The notes: generated by a model from the sequence alone, not told the origin. Counted from the first letter of the stretch, positions 29,017 to 39,044 are shown. The stretch is 64,000 bases of DNA from Paracoccaceae bacterium (GCA_030697175.1 JAUYQR010000013.1:1-64000), one strand, 5' to 3'. Made by a program: numbers and translations.

Positions 29017-29879
29017 TACCCGCCGAGGGTGCCAACCGCGCCGTAGGTTTCGGGGCGGCGGTCGCGGAACAGGCCCCAACTGCGCCGCATCCGGGCAATC
29101 TTGCCCAGATCGAAGCTGGCGGTCAGCACCGCCTCGCCCTCTCGCCCCGCCTTTGCCACCAGTTGCCCGGTCTGGTCGGCGATGAAGGACGATCCGTAGA
29201 ACGTCACCTCGCGCCCGTCCGGAGCCACCTCGGTGCCGACGCGATTGGAGGCCACCACCGGCATGATGTTCGCCGCCGCGTGGCCGCGCATCACGGTTTC
29301 CCAATGCGGCTGGCTGTCGTGGCCGGGCTCTGGCGGTTCCGATCCGATCGCGGTCGGGTAAAGCAGCACCTCCGCCCCCAGCAGCGCCATCGACCGCGCA
29401 CATTCCGGGAACCACTGGTCCCAGCAGATGCCGACACCGATCCGCCCCGCCGCCGTGTCCCACACCCGGTAGCCGGTATCGCCGGGCGAGAAATAGTATT
29501 TTTCCTCATACCCCGGCCCCTGCGGGATATGGGTCTTGCGGTAGATGCCAAGCACCCGCCCATCCGCATCGACCATCGCGACCGAATTGAAATGCGCCTG
29601 CCCTGCCCGTTCAAAGAACGACACCGGCATGACCACGCCCAACTCGCGCGCAAGGTCGGCAAAGCGGGCGATCAGCGGATTGCCCTCGGCGGGGGCGGCA
29701 AGATCGAAATACTGCGGATGCTGTTCGATGCAGAAGTAGGGTGCTGCGAACAATTCCTGCACCAGAACCAGCCCCGCGCCCTTGGCAGCCGCCTGCCGCA
29801 CCAGCGCCTCGGCCCGGTCGGCATTGGCGGGCAGATCCCACGAACAGGCGAACTGGGTGGCGGCAACCGTCAGCGTCAT
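29016..29879 (-). CDS. aguB: N-carbamoylputrescine amidase
   Basis: The 287-residue nitrilase-family hydrolase converts N-carbamoylputrescine to putrescine, CO2 and ammonia. The catalytic triad is visible: Glu42 (LVQELF), Lys115 (GIYRKTHIPQGPGYEEKY) and Cys152 (GICWDQWFPECAR). LYPTAIGSEP and HAAANIMPVVASNRVG are typical of AguB. The gene overlaps the upstream CoxL-like gene (ATGA) and is followed by a hairpin. The nearby ornithine decarboxylase gives a second route to putrescine; no agmatine deiminase is in the window. Confidence 0.92.
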   Translation of the reverse strand: MTLTVAATQFACSWDLPANADRAEALVRQAAAKGAGLVLVQELFAAPYFCIEQHPQYFDLAAPAEGNPLIARFADLARELGVVMPVSFFERAGQAHFNSVAMVDADGRVLGIYRKTHIPQGPGYEEKYYFSPGDTGYRVWDTAAGRIGVGICWDQWFPECARSMALLGAEVLLYPTAIGSEPPEPGHDSQPHWETVMRGHAAANIMPVVASNRVGTEVAPDGREVTFYGSSFIADQTGQLVAKAGREGEAVLTASFDLGKIARMRRSWGLFRDRRPETYGAVGTLGG

Positions 29880-32164
29880 GCCCGCGCCTCGTTGATCCAG
29901 GTCCAGATGCGCGACGGCGTGAAGGGCATCGCCACTTCGGTCACGCCCACCGGCGCCAGCGCATCGCGCACCGCGTTGGAGATGGCTGCCAGCGCGCCCA
30001 CGGTCCCCGCCTCGCCGCAGCCCTTCATGCCCAGGGGGTTGGTGCGGGTGGGAATTCCGCGTTCGGCAAAGCGGATCATCGGCAGATCATCCGCACGCGG
30101 CATGCCGTAATCCATGAAACTGCCGGTCACCACCTGCCCGGCTTCGTCCTGCACCAGCCATTCCGTGACCGCCTGCCCGAAGCCCTGCGCGATGCCGCCG
30201 TGGACCTGGCCTTCGACAAGATTCGGGGCCACCAGCACGCCGAAATCATCCATGACCGAATAACGCTCGACGGTCAGGCCGCCGGTTTCGGGGTCGATCT
30301 CCACCTCGGTGATATGCACGCCGTTCGGGAACGACCGCCCGTCAAGCTGGATGCGCTCCGACCGGTCGATCAGGTCTGCGCGCCCCTTGGTGCGCGCGAG
30401 CGCCGCCGCCTCGGCCAGCGTCAGGCGCAGGTTGGTGCCGGGCGCACCAAAGCGCAGGTCGTCGAAGCTGACGGCGTCCACCCCCCATTCCTCGGCCAGA
30501 AACGCCTCGAACCCCGCCACCATCGACAGCACCGTGGCCCGCGTGGCGGTGCCCTGCACGGTGACGGAACGCGAGCCGCCAGTGCCGCCGCCCTTGGCGA
30601 TGCGGTCGCTGTCGCCTTCGACGATGCGGACCATCGACTGGTCGATCCCGGTCGCCTCGGCCACCATGCGGGAGAACACGCTTTCATGCCCCTGCCCGTT
30701 CGACTGGGTGCCGACGTACAGCGTGGCGCCGCCGTCCTCGTCCAGCACCAGTCGGGCGATTTCGTGCGAATCGCCAAGGATGGCTTCGATGTAGGAGGCG
30801 AGCCCAAGCCCCCGCAGCCGGCCTTTCGCCTTGGATGCCGCCGCCCGCGCGGCGTAGCCGGCCACGTCGGCCTGCGTGACCGCCGCGTCCAGCAAGCCCG
30901 CGAAATCGCCGCCGTCGATGCTTTCATCCGCCATCGTCACATAAGGAAAGCTGCGGATCGCGTTCTTCTGGCGCAGGGTGACCGGGTCCACGCCCAGTTG
31001 CCGCGCGGCCTCGTCCATCACCCGCTCGATGGTCAGGATCGCCTCGGGCCGCCCCGCGCCGCGATAGGCGTCGATCGGAACCGAGTTGGTGTAGACCCCG
31101 ATCGCGGCAAGGCTGGCGACGGGGACATCATAGATGCCGGTCAGCACCTTGGAGAACAGTTCGGTCTGGATCGCCTGGCCGAATTGCGAATTGTAGGCGC
31201 CAAGGTTCGACACCAGGGTGACCCGGTAGCCGGTGATCCTGTGGCCCGCGTCAAAGCCGATTTCGGCCTTGGCCACCAGATCGCGCCCGGCATTGTCGGT
31301 CAGCATCGCCTCGGCGCGGGTGGAAACCCAGGCCACGGGGCGCTGAAGTGCGCGGGCGGCGGCGGCGATCACCACGTATTCGGGGTAGGTCATCGCCTTC
31401 ATGCCGAACCCGCCGCCGACATCGGGATTGGTCACCCGCACCTGCGCGCGAGGAAGGTTCAGCATCCGGGAAAGCTCGTTGCGCTGGGTCCAGACGCCCT
31501 GCCCGTTGACGCAAAGGTGCAGGCGGCCCTCGGTCCATTCGGCGAATGCCGCGCGCGGTTCCATCGGGGCGGCGGTGACGCGGTTGTGGACGACCTCCAC
31601 CTCCAGCACATGCGCGGATTTTGCAAAGGCCGCCGCAACCCCGGCCTCGTCACCGATCACATAGTCGAAGGCGAGGTTCTGCGGGGCTTCGGGGTGAATG
31701 GTCGGCTCTTCAGGTTTCAGATGAAGAGCGACCTCGTGTGCGTTGATTTCTATGTCGATAAGGTCGATTGCGTCGCGCGCGGCCGCCAGCGTATCGGCCA
31801 CCACCACCGCAATCGCCTCGCCCACGAAGCGCACCCGGCCTCTGGCCAGAACCGGGCGCTCTGGCGCTGCCCCAAGCCCGCCGCCGCGCGTGTCGATCTG
31901 GTCGCCCTTCATGCCCAGCGTGACACCCATCGCCTCCAGATCCGCCGACGCCAGCACCAGATGCACACCCGGCACCCCGCGCGCTGCCGACAGGTCCAAG
32001 GCGGCGATTTCCCCGTGCGGATGATCCGAGCGCAGGAACACCGCATGCAGCGCGCCCGCAGGCACCAGATCGGCGACGTAGCGGCCCTGCCCGGTCAGAA
32101 ACCGCACATCCTCGCGCCGTTTCAACGGCTGCGCGGTTCCGAACTTCATCTGGCTTGCATTCAT
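29876..32164 (-). CDS. CoxL/xanthine-dehydrogenase-type molybdopterin-binding subunit (orphan)
   Basis: The roughly 762-residue large subunit of a molybdenum hydroxylase has the N-terminal aldehyde oxidase/xanthine dehydrogenase a/b hammerhead (to about residue 125) and the molybdopterin-binding domain: NPDVGGGFGMKAMTYPEY, AYRGAGRPEAI, GTQSNGQGHESVFSRM and GMKGCGEAGTVGA with the base Glu. AYRGAGR rather than AYRCSFR places it with form II, not true CO dehydrogenase, so the substrate is unknown. Small (2Fe-2S) and medium (FAD) subunits are absent on both sides. An ATG at 32167 is an alternative start. Confidence 0.88.
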   Translation of the reverse strand: MNASQMKFGTAQPLKRREDVRFLTGQGRYVADLVPAGALHAVFLRSDHPHGEIAALDLSAARGVPGVHLVLASADLEAMGVTLGMKGDQIDTRGGGLGAAPERPVLARGRVRFVGEAIAVVVADTLAAARDAIDLIDIEINAHEVALHLKPEEPTIHPEAPQNLAFDYVIGDEAGVAAAFAKSAHVLEVEVVHNRVTAAPMEPRAAFAEWTEGRLHLCVNGQGVWTQRNELSRMLNLPRAQVRVTNPDVGGGFGMKAMTYPEYVVIAAAARALQRPVAWVSTRAEAMLTDNAGRDLVAKAEIGFDAGHRITGYRVTLVSNLGAYNSQFGQAIQTELFSKVLTGIYDVPVASLAAIGVYTNSVPIDAYRGAGRPEAILTIERVMDEAARQLGVDPVTLRQKNAIRSFPYVTMADESIDGGDFAGLLDAAVTQADVAGYAARAAASKAKGRLRGLGLASYIEAILGDSHEIARLVLDEDGGATLYVGTQSNGQGHESVFSRMVAEATGIDQSMVRIVEGDSDRIAKGGGTGGSRSVTVQGTATRATVLSMVAGFEAFLAEEWGVDAVSFDDLRFGAPGTNLRLTLAEAAALARTKGRADLIDRSERIQLDGRSFPNGVHITEVEIDPETGGLTVERYSVMDDFGVLVAPNLVEGQVHGGIAQGFGQAVTEWLVQDEAGQVVTGSFMDYGMPRADDLPMIRFAERGIPTRTNPLGMKGCGEAGTVGALAAISNAVRDALAPVGVTEVAMPFTPSRIWTWINEARA

Positions 32165-32190
32165 CATCGGTCCCCCATCACCGCAAACGC

Positions 32191-32226
32191 CAAGCGCCCG
32201 GCAGGAATTGTCCAGCCGGGCGCTTG
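32191..32226 (-). terminator. Perfect 12-bp hairpin downstream of ornithine decarboxylase
   Basis: CAAGCGCCCGGC (32191-32202), 12-base loop, GCCGGGCGCTTG (32215-32226). On the plus strand it is followed by GTTTTG; on the minus strand only GCGTTTG follows. It lies between the odc stop and the start of the CoxL-like gene, where it would end the odc transcript. Confidence 0.7.
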
Positions 32227-32249
32227 GTTTTGTCGAAAGTTTCGTCGGA

Positions 32250-33395
32250 TCAGAGCTTCAGGCCCAGAACCGTCGCCATCTGCAAGTCGCCAAACCCGTT
32301 GAAGCGGGTGTTGGTGACGGTGGAATAAGACCCCATGCCGTGCCAGATCACATAGTCGCCCTCGGCGATGTCGGCGGGCAGCGGCAACTCGCCCGGCAGA
32401 CGGTCGACCGAATCGCAGGTTGGCCCGAACACGATGCGGGGCTGCACCGGGCCGGTGCGGCGGGCGCCCTCGGCGGTCAGCACTTCCATCCGGTCGATCA
32501 CGCCGATCATCGGCAGTTCGGTCAGCGTGCCGTAGACACCATCGTTCAGGAACACATGGCTGTCGTCGCGCACCGCCTTGACCCGCGCGGCAAGCGAGAA
32601 CGCATCGCCACAAAGTGCCCGGCCCGGTTCGCAGACCAGCAGCGGGCGATCCGCGCCAAAGGCTTCGGTGGCGACCCGGTCGATCAACTGGAAGGTCGTC
32701 TCGATCTGCGGCACCACGGCATTGAGCCGATGGTTCGGAAAGCCGCCGCCGACGTTCAGCCGCGCGATGGTCACGCCAGCCTTTTGCGCAATCACCGCCG
32801 CCTCGCGGATGTAGAACTCCCACGCTGCCGGATCGGTGCATTGCGTGCCGGGGTGGAAGGTCAGCGACGGGATGAAGCCAGCGTCGGCCACCTCGCGCAG
32901 CAGTTCCACGGCCAGCTCGGACGTGGCCCCGAACTTGGCGCCGAAGTTGTAGGCGGCACCCGCCACCGGCAGCTTGAAGCGCACCGAGATTTCGGTGCCT
33001 TCGGCCGGCACCATCTCGATCAGCTTGGCCAGTTCGGATTTCGAATCAACGCTGTAGGATTTCACCCCGCGCTCGACGGCATAGGCGATCTCGTGACGGG
33101 CGCGCACCGGGTTGTTGTAGTGGATCGCGGCATCCGGCGCCAAGCGGCGGATCAGGTCGATCTCGAACGGCGAGGCGCAGTCATAGCCGCGGATGCCCGC
33201 CGCAGCGAGGTTTTCGACCATCGCTTCGCCGGGGTTCGACTTGACCGCGTAGGTCACCATGCCCGGAAAGCCGTCGATGAAGCGCCGCGCTGCCGCTTGT
33301 GCCACCGAAGGTGCGAAAAACAGCACCGGATTTTCCGGCTGCTGGTTGCGCAGGTATTCGGTCGGATTGGTCCAGATTGTCTTGGAGAGTCCCAT
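32250..33395 (-). CDS. Ornithine (lysine/ornithine) decarboxylase, alanine-racemase fold
   Basis: The 381-residue fold-type III PLP decarboxylase makes putrescine (or cadaverine). Motifs are TYAVKSNPGEAMV with the PLP lysine (residue 52), IARLNVGGGFPNHRL glycine loop, CEPGRALCGDAF and FGPTCDSVDRLPG with the active-site cysteine. Length and layout match the group IV decarboxylases of Rhodobacteraceae. AAGGAC precedes the ATG. It is divergent from an Lrp/AsnC regulator gene, a likely local controller. Confidence 0.92.
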   Translation of the reverse strand: MGLSKTIWTNPTEYLRNQQPENPVLFFAPSVAQAAARRFIDGFPGMVTYAVKSNPGEAMVENLAAAGIRGYDCASPFEIDLIRRLAPDAAIHYNNPVRARHEIAYAVERGVKSYSVDSKSELAKLIEMVPAEGTEISVRFKLPVAGAAYNFGAKFGATSELAVELLREVADAGFIPSLTFHPGTQCTDPAAWEFYIREAAVIAQKAGVTIARLNVGGGFPNHRLNAVVPQIETTFQLIDRVATEAFGADRPLLVCEPGRALCGDAFSLAARVKAVRDDSHVFLNDGVYGTLTELPMIGVIDRMEVLTAEGARRTGPVQPRIVFGPTCDSVDRLPGELPLPADIAEGDYVIWHGMGSYSTVTNTRFNGFGDLQMATVLGLKL

Positions 33396-33534
33396 CGGCT
33401 GTCCTTTCTGCCAATGAAGACGCTTCGCCCTAACCCCCGCGCAGCTGTGGGACCGGGCACCAGCGTGGTTTCAAGTAAACCAGGCCAGGTGCGTATGAGC
33501 CGCCCTTTTCCTGCAATCGAGGATGCCGCATATG

Positions 33535-33600
33535 CTGGACAAACTCACCGAACAAAACTCTATAATTGTAGCGATACGTCGTTATAATGACGAAAAGGGT
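33535..33600. promoter_or_regulatory. AT-rich divergent promoter region between odc and lrp
   Basis: In otherwise GC-rich DNA this 66-base patch has two TATAAT hexamers (33561, 33583) on the plus strand. The second lies inside a near-palindrome, CGTTATAATGACG (33580-33592). The arrangement fits promoter and operator sequences for the Lrp-family gene starting at 33612, perhaps also for odc. The remaining bases of the 216-base gap show nothing further. Confidence 0.45.
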
Positions 33601-33611
33601 GGGCAGATTGC

Positions 33612-34043
33612 ATGGACGAACTTGATCGCAACATATTGGGGCTGCTTGGGGCCGATGCGCGGATGTCGGTGGCCACCCTGTCGCGGCGGCTGAAAGTCGC
33701 GCGGTCCACCATCCAGGCCCGGCTCGAACGGCTGGAGACCTCGGGCGTGATTGCCGGCTATACCCTGAAACTGGGTGAAGGCGCGCGCGAAGGCCGCCTG
33801 CGCGCCTCGGTTCTGCTGACCATCGAACCCCGCGCGCAAGCCGCCGTGCTGACCCGGCTGAAGTCGATCGCCGAGGTGGAGCGGGTGTTCACCACCTCGG
33901 GCCGGTTCGATCTGTTGATGCAGATCGCCTGCCCGAACACGCAAGTCTTGGATCAGGTGCTGGACCAGATCGGCGCGATGACCGGGGTGAAGGGGTCGGA
34001 AAGCCTGATCCACCTGTCGACAAAGATCGACCGCGCGGTCTGA
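33612..34043 (+). CDS. Lrp/AsnC-family transcriptional regulator
   Basis: The 143-residue protein has the N-terminal HTH (MDELDRNILGLLGADARMSV to about residue 55; RRLKVARSTIQARLERLE is the recognition part) and a C-terminal RAM ligand domain (LLTIEPRAQAAVLTRL onward). Lrp/AsnC proteins respond to amino acids. Divergence from the ornithine decarboxylase gene suggests it senses ornithine, lysine or a related amino acid; that is inferred. Confidence 0.88.
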   Translation: MDELDRNILGLLGADARMSVATLSRRLKVARSTIQARLERLETSGVIAGYTLKLGEGAREGRLRASVLLTIEPRAQAAVLTRLKSIAEVERVFTTSGRFDLLMQIACPNTQVLDQVLDQIGAMTGVKGSESLIHLSTKIDRAV

Positions 34044-34045
34044 TC

Positions 34046-34627
34046 TTACGGCAGGGCGCGGCGGATTATTCCCGCCACCATCGCGTCGCGGGCGTCGGTC
34101 GGCAGGGTGCCGACAGTCCGCAACCGCCCCGCCGCAAGCAGATCGGCAAGGCCATGCGCAATGGCCCAGACCGCCGCCTCGTCTGCCGTGGTGCGCCCGC
34201 CAGCCGCCATGACCTGATCGACCAGATGCTGATACGCAGCCCGCGCCGCCGGGCCAAGGTCGGCGTCGGTGAAATCGGGGCGGTCCGATTGCCAAAGCAG
34301 GCGGAACAGCGTTGGCCGCGCGATGGCGAAATCCACATAGCCAAGCCCCGCAGCCACCAGTTGCGATGCCGGGTCGCCTGCGGCCACCGCTTCGCGTGCG
34401 GCTTGCGCGGCCAGAAACTGCCGGAAGCCTTCGGCGGCAAGGGCCGTCAGCAGCCCGCCCGCATCGCCGAAATGATGCGCCGGTGCCGCGTGGCTGACCC
34501 CTGCCCGCTTGGCAACCGAGCGCAGCGAAAACGCCTCGATCCCGCGCTCTGCCAGTTCGGCTTCGGCCGCTGCCAGCAAGGCCGCGCGCAGATCTCCGTG
34601 GTGGTAGGGTTTGTCGTCGCTGCTCAT
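34046..34627 (-). CDS. TetR/AcrR-family regulator
   Basis: The 193-residue repressor has a TetR_N domain (residues 10-60, FSLRSVAKRAGVSHAAPAHHFG) starting HHGDLRAALLAAAE, and a WHG-type C-terminal domain (LGYVDFAIARPTLFRLLW). It is divergent from an ABA4-like membrane gene pair with paired half-sites between. It ends two bases from the convergent Lrp stop. The ligand is unknown. Confidence 0.87.
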   Translation of the reverse strand: MSSDDKPYHHGDLRAALLAAAEAELAERGIEAFSLRSVAKRAGVSHAAPAHHFGDAGGLLTALAAEGFRQFLAAQAAREAVAAGDPASQLVAAGLGYVDFAIARPTLFRLLWQSDRPDFTDADLGPAARAAYQHLVDQVMAAGGRTTADEAAVWAIAHGLADLLAAGRLRTVGTLPTDARDAMVAGIIRRALP

Positions 34628-34656
34628 CCGCCTCGTCTAACAAGGGAACTTGGCAA

Positions 34657-34713
34657 TGTCAAAATTCATCTTGACAGGGGACAGATGATCTGGCGTAATC
34701 CTGACACTGTCAA
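34657..34713. promoter_or_regulatory. TetR operator region (TGTCAA-N8-TTGACA and TGACACTGTCA)
   Basis: TGTCAA at 34657 and TTGACA at 34671 form an inverted repeat; 32 bp on, TGACA-C-TGTCA (34702-34712) repeats the half-site in both senses. TCTTGACAG and CTGTCAAGA also form a 9-bp inverted repeat across the region. It lies in the 100-base gap between divergent tetR and the ABA4-like gene, as expected for an operator of both. Confidence 0.65.
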
Positions 34714-34727
34714 GATAAGAGGCTTCC

Positions 34728-35159
34728 ATGACCCCCGACGCCCTTTTCCAGTTGTCCGGCCCGCTTGCGCTATTCGGCTGGGGCGCGCTGGTGCTGTCGC
34801 CGCTGTCGCCGCTTTGGGCCGACCGGGTGGCGGCGCTGATCATTCCCATCCTGCTGTCGGTGGCCTACACCGCCCTTGTCCTCGCCTACTGGGCCGGCAC
34901 GCCGGGCGGCTTTGGTTCCCTGGCCGAGGTGATGGCGCTGTTCACCACGCCCGGCGTGGCGCTGGCGGGGTGGCTGCACTACCTCGCCTTCGATCTGCTG
35001 GTCGGCGCCTGGATCACCAAAACCGCCCGCAGCGAAGGTATTTCCCATGCCTTTGCAATCCCTTGCCTGATCTTGACCTTCCTGTTCGGCCCCGCTGGCT
35101 TTCTGGCCTTTCACATCCTCCGCGCTTCCCGCGCCCTGACCGCAAAGGTTCCCGCATGA
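34728..35159 (+). CDS. ABA4-like (DUF4281) membrane protein
   Basis: The 143-residue, four-helix membrane protein matches DUF4281, the family of plant ABA4 (neoxanthin formation): LFQLSGPLALFGWGALVLSP, GVALAGWLHYLAFDLLVGAW and FGPAGFLAFHILRA. The bacterial role is unknown. AAGAGG precedes the ATG. The stop overlaps the next gene by ATGA, and the pair lies divergent from tetR, which likely represses it. Confidence 0.8.
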   Translation: MTPDALFQLSGPLALFGWGALVLSPLSPLWADRVAALIIPILLSVAYTALVLAYWAGTPGGFGSLAEVMALFTTPGVALAGWLHYLAFDLLVGAWITKTARSEGISHAFAIPCLILTFLFGPAGFLAFHILRASRALTAKVPA

Positions 35160-35923
35160 CCGCACTTGCCCTTGCCGCCTCGCCGATCGACCGGATCCGT
35201 CAGGCCGCACCACAACTGACGGCGATCACCGCGATCCTGATCCTTGCCTCCGCTCCGATCCTGGTGGCAATGGCGATCGACCCGCGTGAATTTCAGGGCG
35301 AAAGCATCTGGCTGAAGCCGTTGAAGTTTCACATCGCCCTGGCGATCTACACCGGATCACTGGCATTTTATGCCCTTGCCCTGCCGCAAGCCCGCCTGCT
35401 CACGCGCAACTGGCGCATCTATCAGGGCGTTGTCGTTGCCGCAGTTGTGGGCGAAGTGATCTGGATCGGCGGTGCCGCAGCCCTTGGCACCGGGTCGCAT
35501 TTCAACCTGACCGTTCCCGGCCTTTACGGCCTGATGGGCGTCGCGGCGGTCACGCTGACCTCGCTCAGCCTCGCGATGGGGGTGCTGTTCTGGAAGACCC
35601 GCGCCACCACGCTGCATCTGGGTCTGGCGCTTGGCCTGATCCTGACCTTCGTGCTGACCGTGGTGATCGCCGGCACCATGTCATCGGGCAGCGGCCATCA
35701 CATCGGCACGGCCGTGACCGGCGCGCGTGTGCCCGTGATGGGCTGGTCGCGCGAGGTGGGCGATCTGCGCGTGGCACATTTCCTTGCCACCCATGCGATG
35801 CACGCCGTCCCCCTTGCCGCGCTGACCGGGTCGCGGCCGGCGGTCTGGGCCACGGCGGCGGTCTATACCGCGCTGACGCTTGGCATCTTTGCACAGGCGC
35901 TGATGGGCCTGCCGCTGATCTGA
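35156..35923 (+). CDS. Conserved multi-pass membrane protein, function unknown
   Basis: The 255-residue protein has about seven hydrophobic segments ([38 protein letters not shown], and others) and histidine-containing loops ([28 protein letters not shown]). I recognise no named family. The larger open frame around it is a shadow continuing upstream. It starts with an ATGA overlap on the ABA4-like gene, so both are likely under TetR control. Confidence 0.7.
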   Translation: MTALALAASPIDRIRQAAPQLTAITAILILASAPILVAMAIDPREFQGESIWLKPLKFHIALAIYTGSLAFYALALPQARLLTRNWRIYQGVVVAAVVGEVIWIGGAAALGTGSHFNLTVPGLYGLMGVAAVTLTSLSLAMGVLFWKTRATTLHLGLALGLILTFVLTVVIAGTMSSGSGHHIGTAVTGARVPVMGWSREVGDLRVAHFLATHAMHAVPLAALTGSRPAVWATAAVYTALTLGIFAQALMGLPLI

Positions 35924-35981
35924 CGCTTTTCCTTTGCGGCGGCGCAGGCTAGAACCCGCGCGACCGCAGAGGGACAAGATC

Positions 35982-38900
35982 ATGCCGATGGAAAAGACCT
36001 TCAACGCCGCCGAGGCCGAGGCCCGCCTTTACGCGATGTGGGAGAGCATGGGCGCCTTCAGGGCCGGGGCCAACGCGCGTCCCGGCCAGCCCGCGTTTTC
36101 CGTGATGATCCCGCCGCCGAACGTGACCGGCGCGCTGCACATGGGCCACGCCTTCAACAACACCTTGCAGGACATCCTGACGCGCTGGCACCGGATGCAG
36201 GGCCACGACACGCTTTGGCAACCCGGCACCGACCACGCCGGCATCGCGACCCAGATGGTCACCGAACGCGAGATGGCGAAGAACGGCGAACCCAGCCGCC
36301 GCGAGATGGGCCGCGAGGCGTTTCTTGCCCGCGTGTGGGACCAGAAACGCAAGTCCCGCGGCAACATCCGCGGCCAGTTGGAACGCCTCGGCGCGTCTTG
36401 CGACTGGTCGCGCGAGGCTTTCACCATGTCCGGTGCCCCCGGCGCGCCTGCGGGCGAGGACGGCAACTTCCACGACGCCGTGATCAAGGTGTTCGTCGAC
36501 CTTTACCACAAGGGCCTGATCTATCGCGGCAAGCGCCTCGTCAACTGGGATCCGCATTTCGAGACCGCAATCTCCGACCTCGAAGTCGAGAATCTCGAAG
36601 TCGCAGGCCACATGTGGCACTTCAAATACCGCCTCGCGGGCGGCGAAACCTACGAATACGTCGAGAAAGACGCCGAAGGCACCGTCACCCTGCGCGAGAC
36701 CCGCGACTACATCGCCATCGCCACGACGCGCCCCGAAACCATGCTCGGCGACGGTGCGGTGGCGGTTCACCCCACGGACGAACGGTACAAACCCATCGTC
36801 GGCCGCATGGTCCACCTGCCGCTTTGCGACCGCCTGATCCCGATCATCACCGACGAATACCCCGACCCCACCTTCGGCTCGGGTGCCGTCAAGATCACCG
36901 GCGCGCATGACTTCAACGATTACGCGGTGGCCAAGCGCGGCAATATCCCCTGCTACCGCCTGATGGACAGCCGCGCCCGGATGCGCGCCGACGGTGCGCC
37001 CTATGCCGAGGCCGTGCTGCGCGCCCGCGAAATCGCCGCCGGTTCCCCCACCGACGAGACCGAGGTCGACAGCCTGAACCTGGTCCCCGAGAAATACCGC
37101 GGCCTCGACCGGCTCAAGGCCCGTGACCTGGTGGTGGCAGACATCACCGCCCAAGGCCTTGCCGTCACCACGCTCGTCAAGGAAACCGATCCCGAGACAG
37201 GCTCCGAACACCTGCGGCTGGAACCGGTGGTCGAGGCGAAAAAGATCATGCAGCCGTTCGGCGACCGCTCCAAGGTGGTGATCGAGCCGATGCTGACCGA
37301 CCAGTGGTTCGTCGACACCGCAAAGATCGTGGAGCCCGCGCTGGAGGCGGTGCGCACCGGTCGCACGAAGATCATCCCGCCTTCGGGCGAGAAGACCTAT
37401 TACCACTGGCTGGAGAATATCGAGCCCTGGTGCATCAGCCGCCAGCTTTGGTGGGGGCATCAGATTCCGGTTTGGTATGGGCCGCGCGCGGAAGGCCAGA
37501 TGCGCGCCTCGATCGGGCCGGACGGGCGCCCGACCGGTGGGAAATGGGGCGACTTCCACTTGCGTTGGGACTCGGGAAGTCTGGTGCCCTTTTGCGCACC
37601 AACCTTCGAGGAAGCTGCAGTCCAAGCCCGGTGGTATTACGCCGAACAGTTCGGGATCGATCAGGACGCCGACCTCATCTTCAAAGTGATCGAGGCGTCG
37701 GAGCCACCGCTGTCAGAAACCGGCTGGTCGCGGATCTCGCTTATCCGCGACCCCGACGTTCTCGACACCTGGTTCTCCTCCGGCCTCTGGCCGATCGGCA
37801 CGCTTGGCTGGCCTGAGCAAACTCCGGAACTTGAACGCTATTTCCCGACCTCGGTCCTCGTGACCGGGCAGGATATCCTGTTCTTCTGGGTCGCCCGGAT
37901 GATGATGATGCAGTTGGCCGTGGTGGGTGACGTGCCGTTCCACACCGTCTACCTGCACGGCCTGGTGCGCGACGCCAAGGGCAAGAAGATGTCGAAGTCG
38001 CTTGGCAACGTCATCGACCCGCTGGAGATCATCGACGAATACGGCGCCGATGCGCTGCGCTTTGCCAATGCGGCGATGGCAAGCCTCGGCGGTGTGCTGA
38101 AACTCGACACCAGCCGCATCGCCGGCTACCGCAACTTTGGCACCAAGCTCTGGAACGCCTGCCGCTTTGCCGAGATGAACGGGGTCTGGGACGGTCACGC
38201 CACCGGCCCCGCCCCCACGCCGAAGGCCACCGTCAACCAGTGGATCATCGGTGAAGCCGCCCGCACCCTGGCCGAGGTGAACGCCGCGCTCGCGGATTAC
38301 CGCTTCGATCAGGCCGCAGATGCGCTTTACAAGTTCGTCTGGGGCAAGGTCTGCGACTGGTATGTCGAATTCGCCAAGCCCCTGTTCGACGGCCCCGAGG
38401 CGGCCGAGACGCGGGCGACGATGGCCTGGGTGCTGGACCAGTCGATGATCCTCTTGCACCCGATGATGCCCTTCATCACCGAAGAGCTGTGGCAGACCAC
38501 CGGCACCCGGGCCAAGCCGCTCGTTCACACCGACTGGCCCGGCTACGGCCTTGATCTGATTGACGCCAAGGCCGACGCCGAGATGAACTGGGTCACCACC
38601 CTGATCGACGAGATTCGCTCCGCCCGGGCGCAGATGCATGTGCCGGTCGGCCTGAAACTCGACATGGTCGCCACCACGCTCGACGATGCCGCCCGCGCCG
38701 CCTGGGGCCGGAACGAGGCGCTGATCAAGCGCCTCGCCCGGATCGAGGCGCTGAGCGAAGGCCCCGCCCCGAAAGGCGCGATCTCGGTCGCGGTCGAGGG
38801 GGCGGCCTTCGCCATCCCCCTCGCCGGGATCATCGACATCACCGAGGAAAAGGCCCGCCTGACCAAGGCCGCAGACAAGCTCGCCAAGGAAATCGGTGGC

Positions 38901-39044
38901 CTGAAAGTGCGTCTCAACAACCCCAACTTCGCCAGATCCGCCCCCGAAGATGTGGTCGAGGAAGCCCGTTCCAATCTTGAGGCGCGCGAAGACGAGGCCG
39001 CCAAACTCCAGGCAGCCCTCACCCGCCTCGCCGACCTCGCCTGA
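35982..39044 (+). CDS. valS: Valyl-tRNA synthetase
   Basis: The 1020-residue class Ia synthetase has [18 protein letters not shown] (HIGH motif, residues 38-55), [13 protein letters not shown], the editing CP1 domain ([18 protein letters not shown]) and [15 protein letters not shown] (KMSKS). The Val_tRNA-synt C-terminal coiled coil ([19 protein letters not shown]) ends the protein. Between QIPVWYGP and [14 protein letters not shown] lie about 100 residues, longer than in E. coli. The ATG at 35982 follows AGAGGGACA. Confidence 0.96.
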   Translation: MPMEKTFNAAEAEARLYAMWESMGAFRAGANARPGQPAFSVMIPPPNVTGALHMGHAFNNTLQDILTRWHRMQGHDTLWQPGTDHAGIATQMVTEREMAKNGEPSRREMGREAFLARVWDQKRKSRGNIRGQLERLGASCDWSREAFTMSGAPGAPAGEDGNFHDAVIKVFVDLYHKGLIYRGKRLVNWDPHFETAISDLEVENLEVAGHMWHFKYRLAGGETYEYVEKDAEGTVTLRETRDYIAIATTRPETMLGDGAVAVHPTDERYKPIVGRMVHLPLCDRLIPIITDEYPDPTFGSGAVKITGAHDFNDYAVAKRGNIPCYRLMDSRARMRADGAPYAEAVLRAREIAAGSPTDETEVDSLNLVPEKYRGLDRLKARDLVVADITAQGLAVTTLVKETDPETGSEHLRLEPVVEAKKIMQPFGDRSKVVIEPMLTDQWFVDTAKIVEPALEAVRTGRTKIIPPSGEKTYYHWLENIEPWCISRQLWWGHQIPVWYGPRAEGQMRASIGPDGRPTGGKWGDFHLRWDSGSLVPFCAPTFEEAAVQARWYYAEQFGIDQDADLIFKVIEASEPPLSETGWSRISLIRDPDVLDTWFSSGLWPIGTLGWPEQTPELERYFPTSVLVTGQDILFFWVARMMMMQLAVVGDVPFHTVYLHGLVRDAKGKKMSKSLGNVIDPLEIIDEYGADALRFANAAMASLGGVLKLDTSRIAGYRNFGTKLWNACRFAEMNGVWDGHATGPAPTPKATVNQWIIGEAARTLAEVNAALADYRFDQAADALYKFVWGKVCDWYVEFAKPLFDGPEAAETRATMAWVLDQSMILLHPMMPFITEELWQTTGTRAKPLVHTDWPGYGLDLIDAKADAEMNWVTTLIDEIRSARAQMHVPVGLKLDMVATTLDDAARAAWGRNEALIKRLARIEALSEGPAPKGAISVAVEGAAFAIPLAGIIDITEEKARLTKAADKLAKEIGGLKVRLNNPNFARSAPEDVVEEARSNLEAREDEAAKLQAALTRLADLA

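Noticed and set aside
32191-32226. A riboswitch in the leader of the CoxL-like gene
   Set aside because: The structure is one simple perfect hairpin; no conserved aptamer core is visible, and a terminator of odc explains it.
29741-32302. An 853-codon plus-strand frame antisense to the CoxL-like gene
   Set aside because: Shadow frame without motifs.
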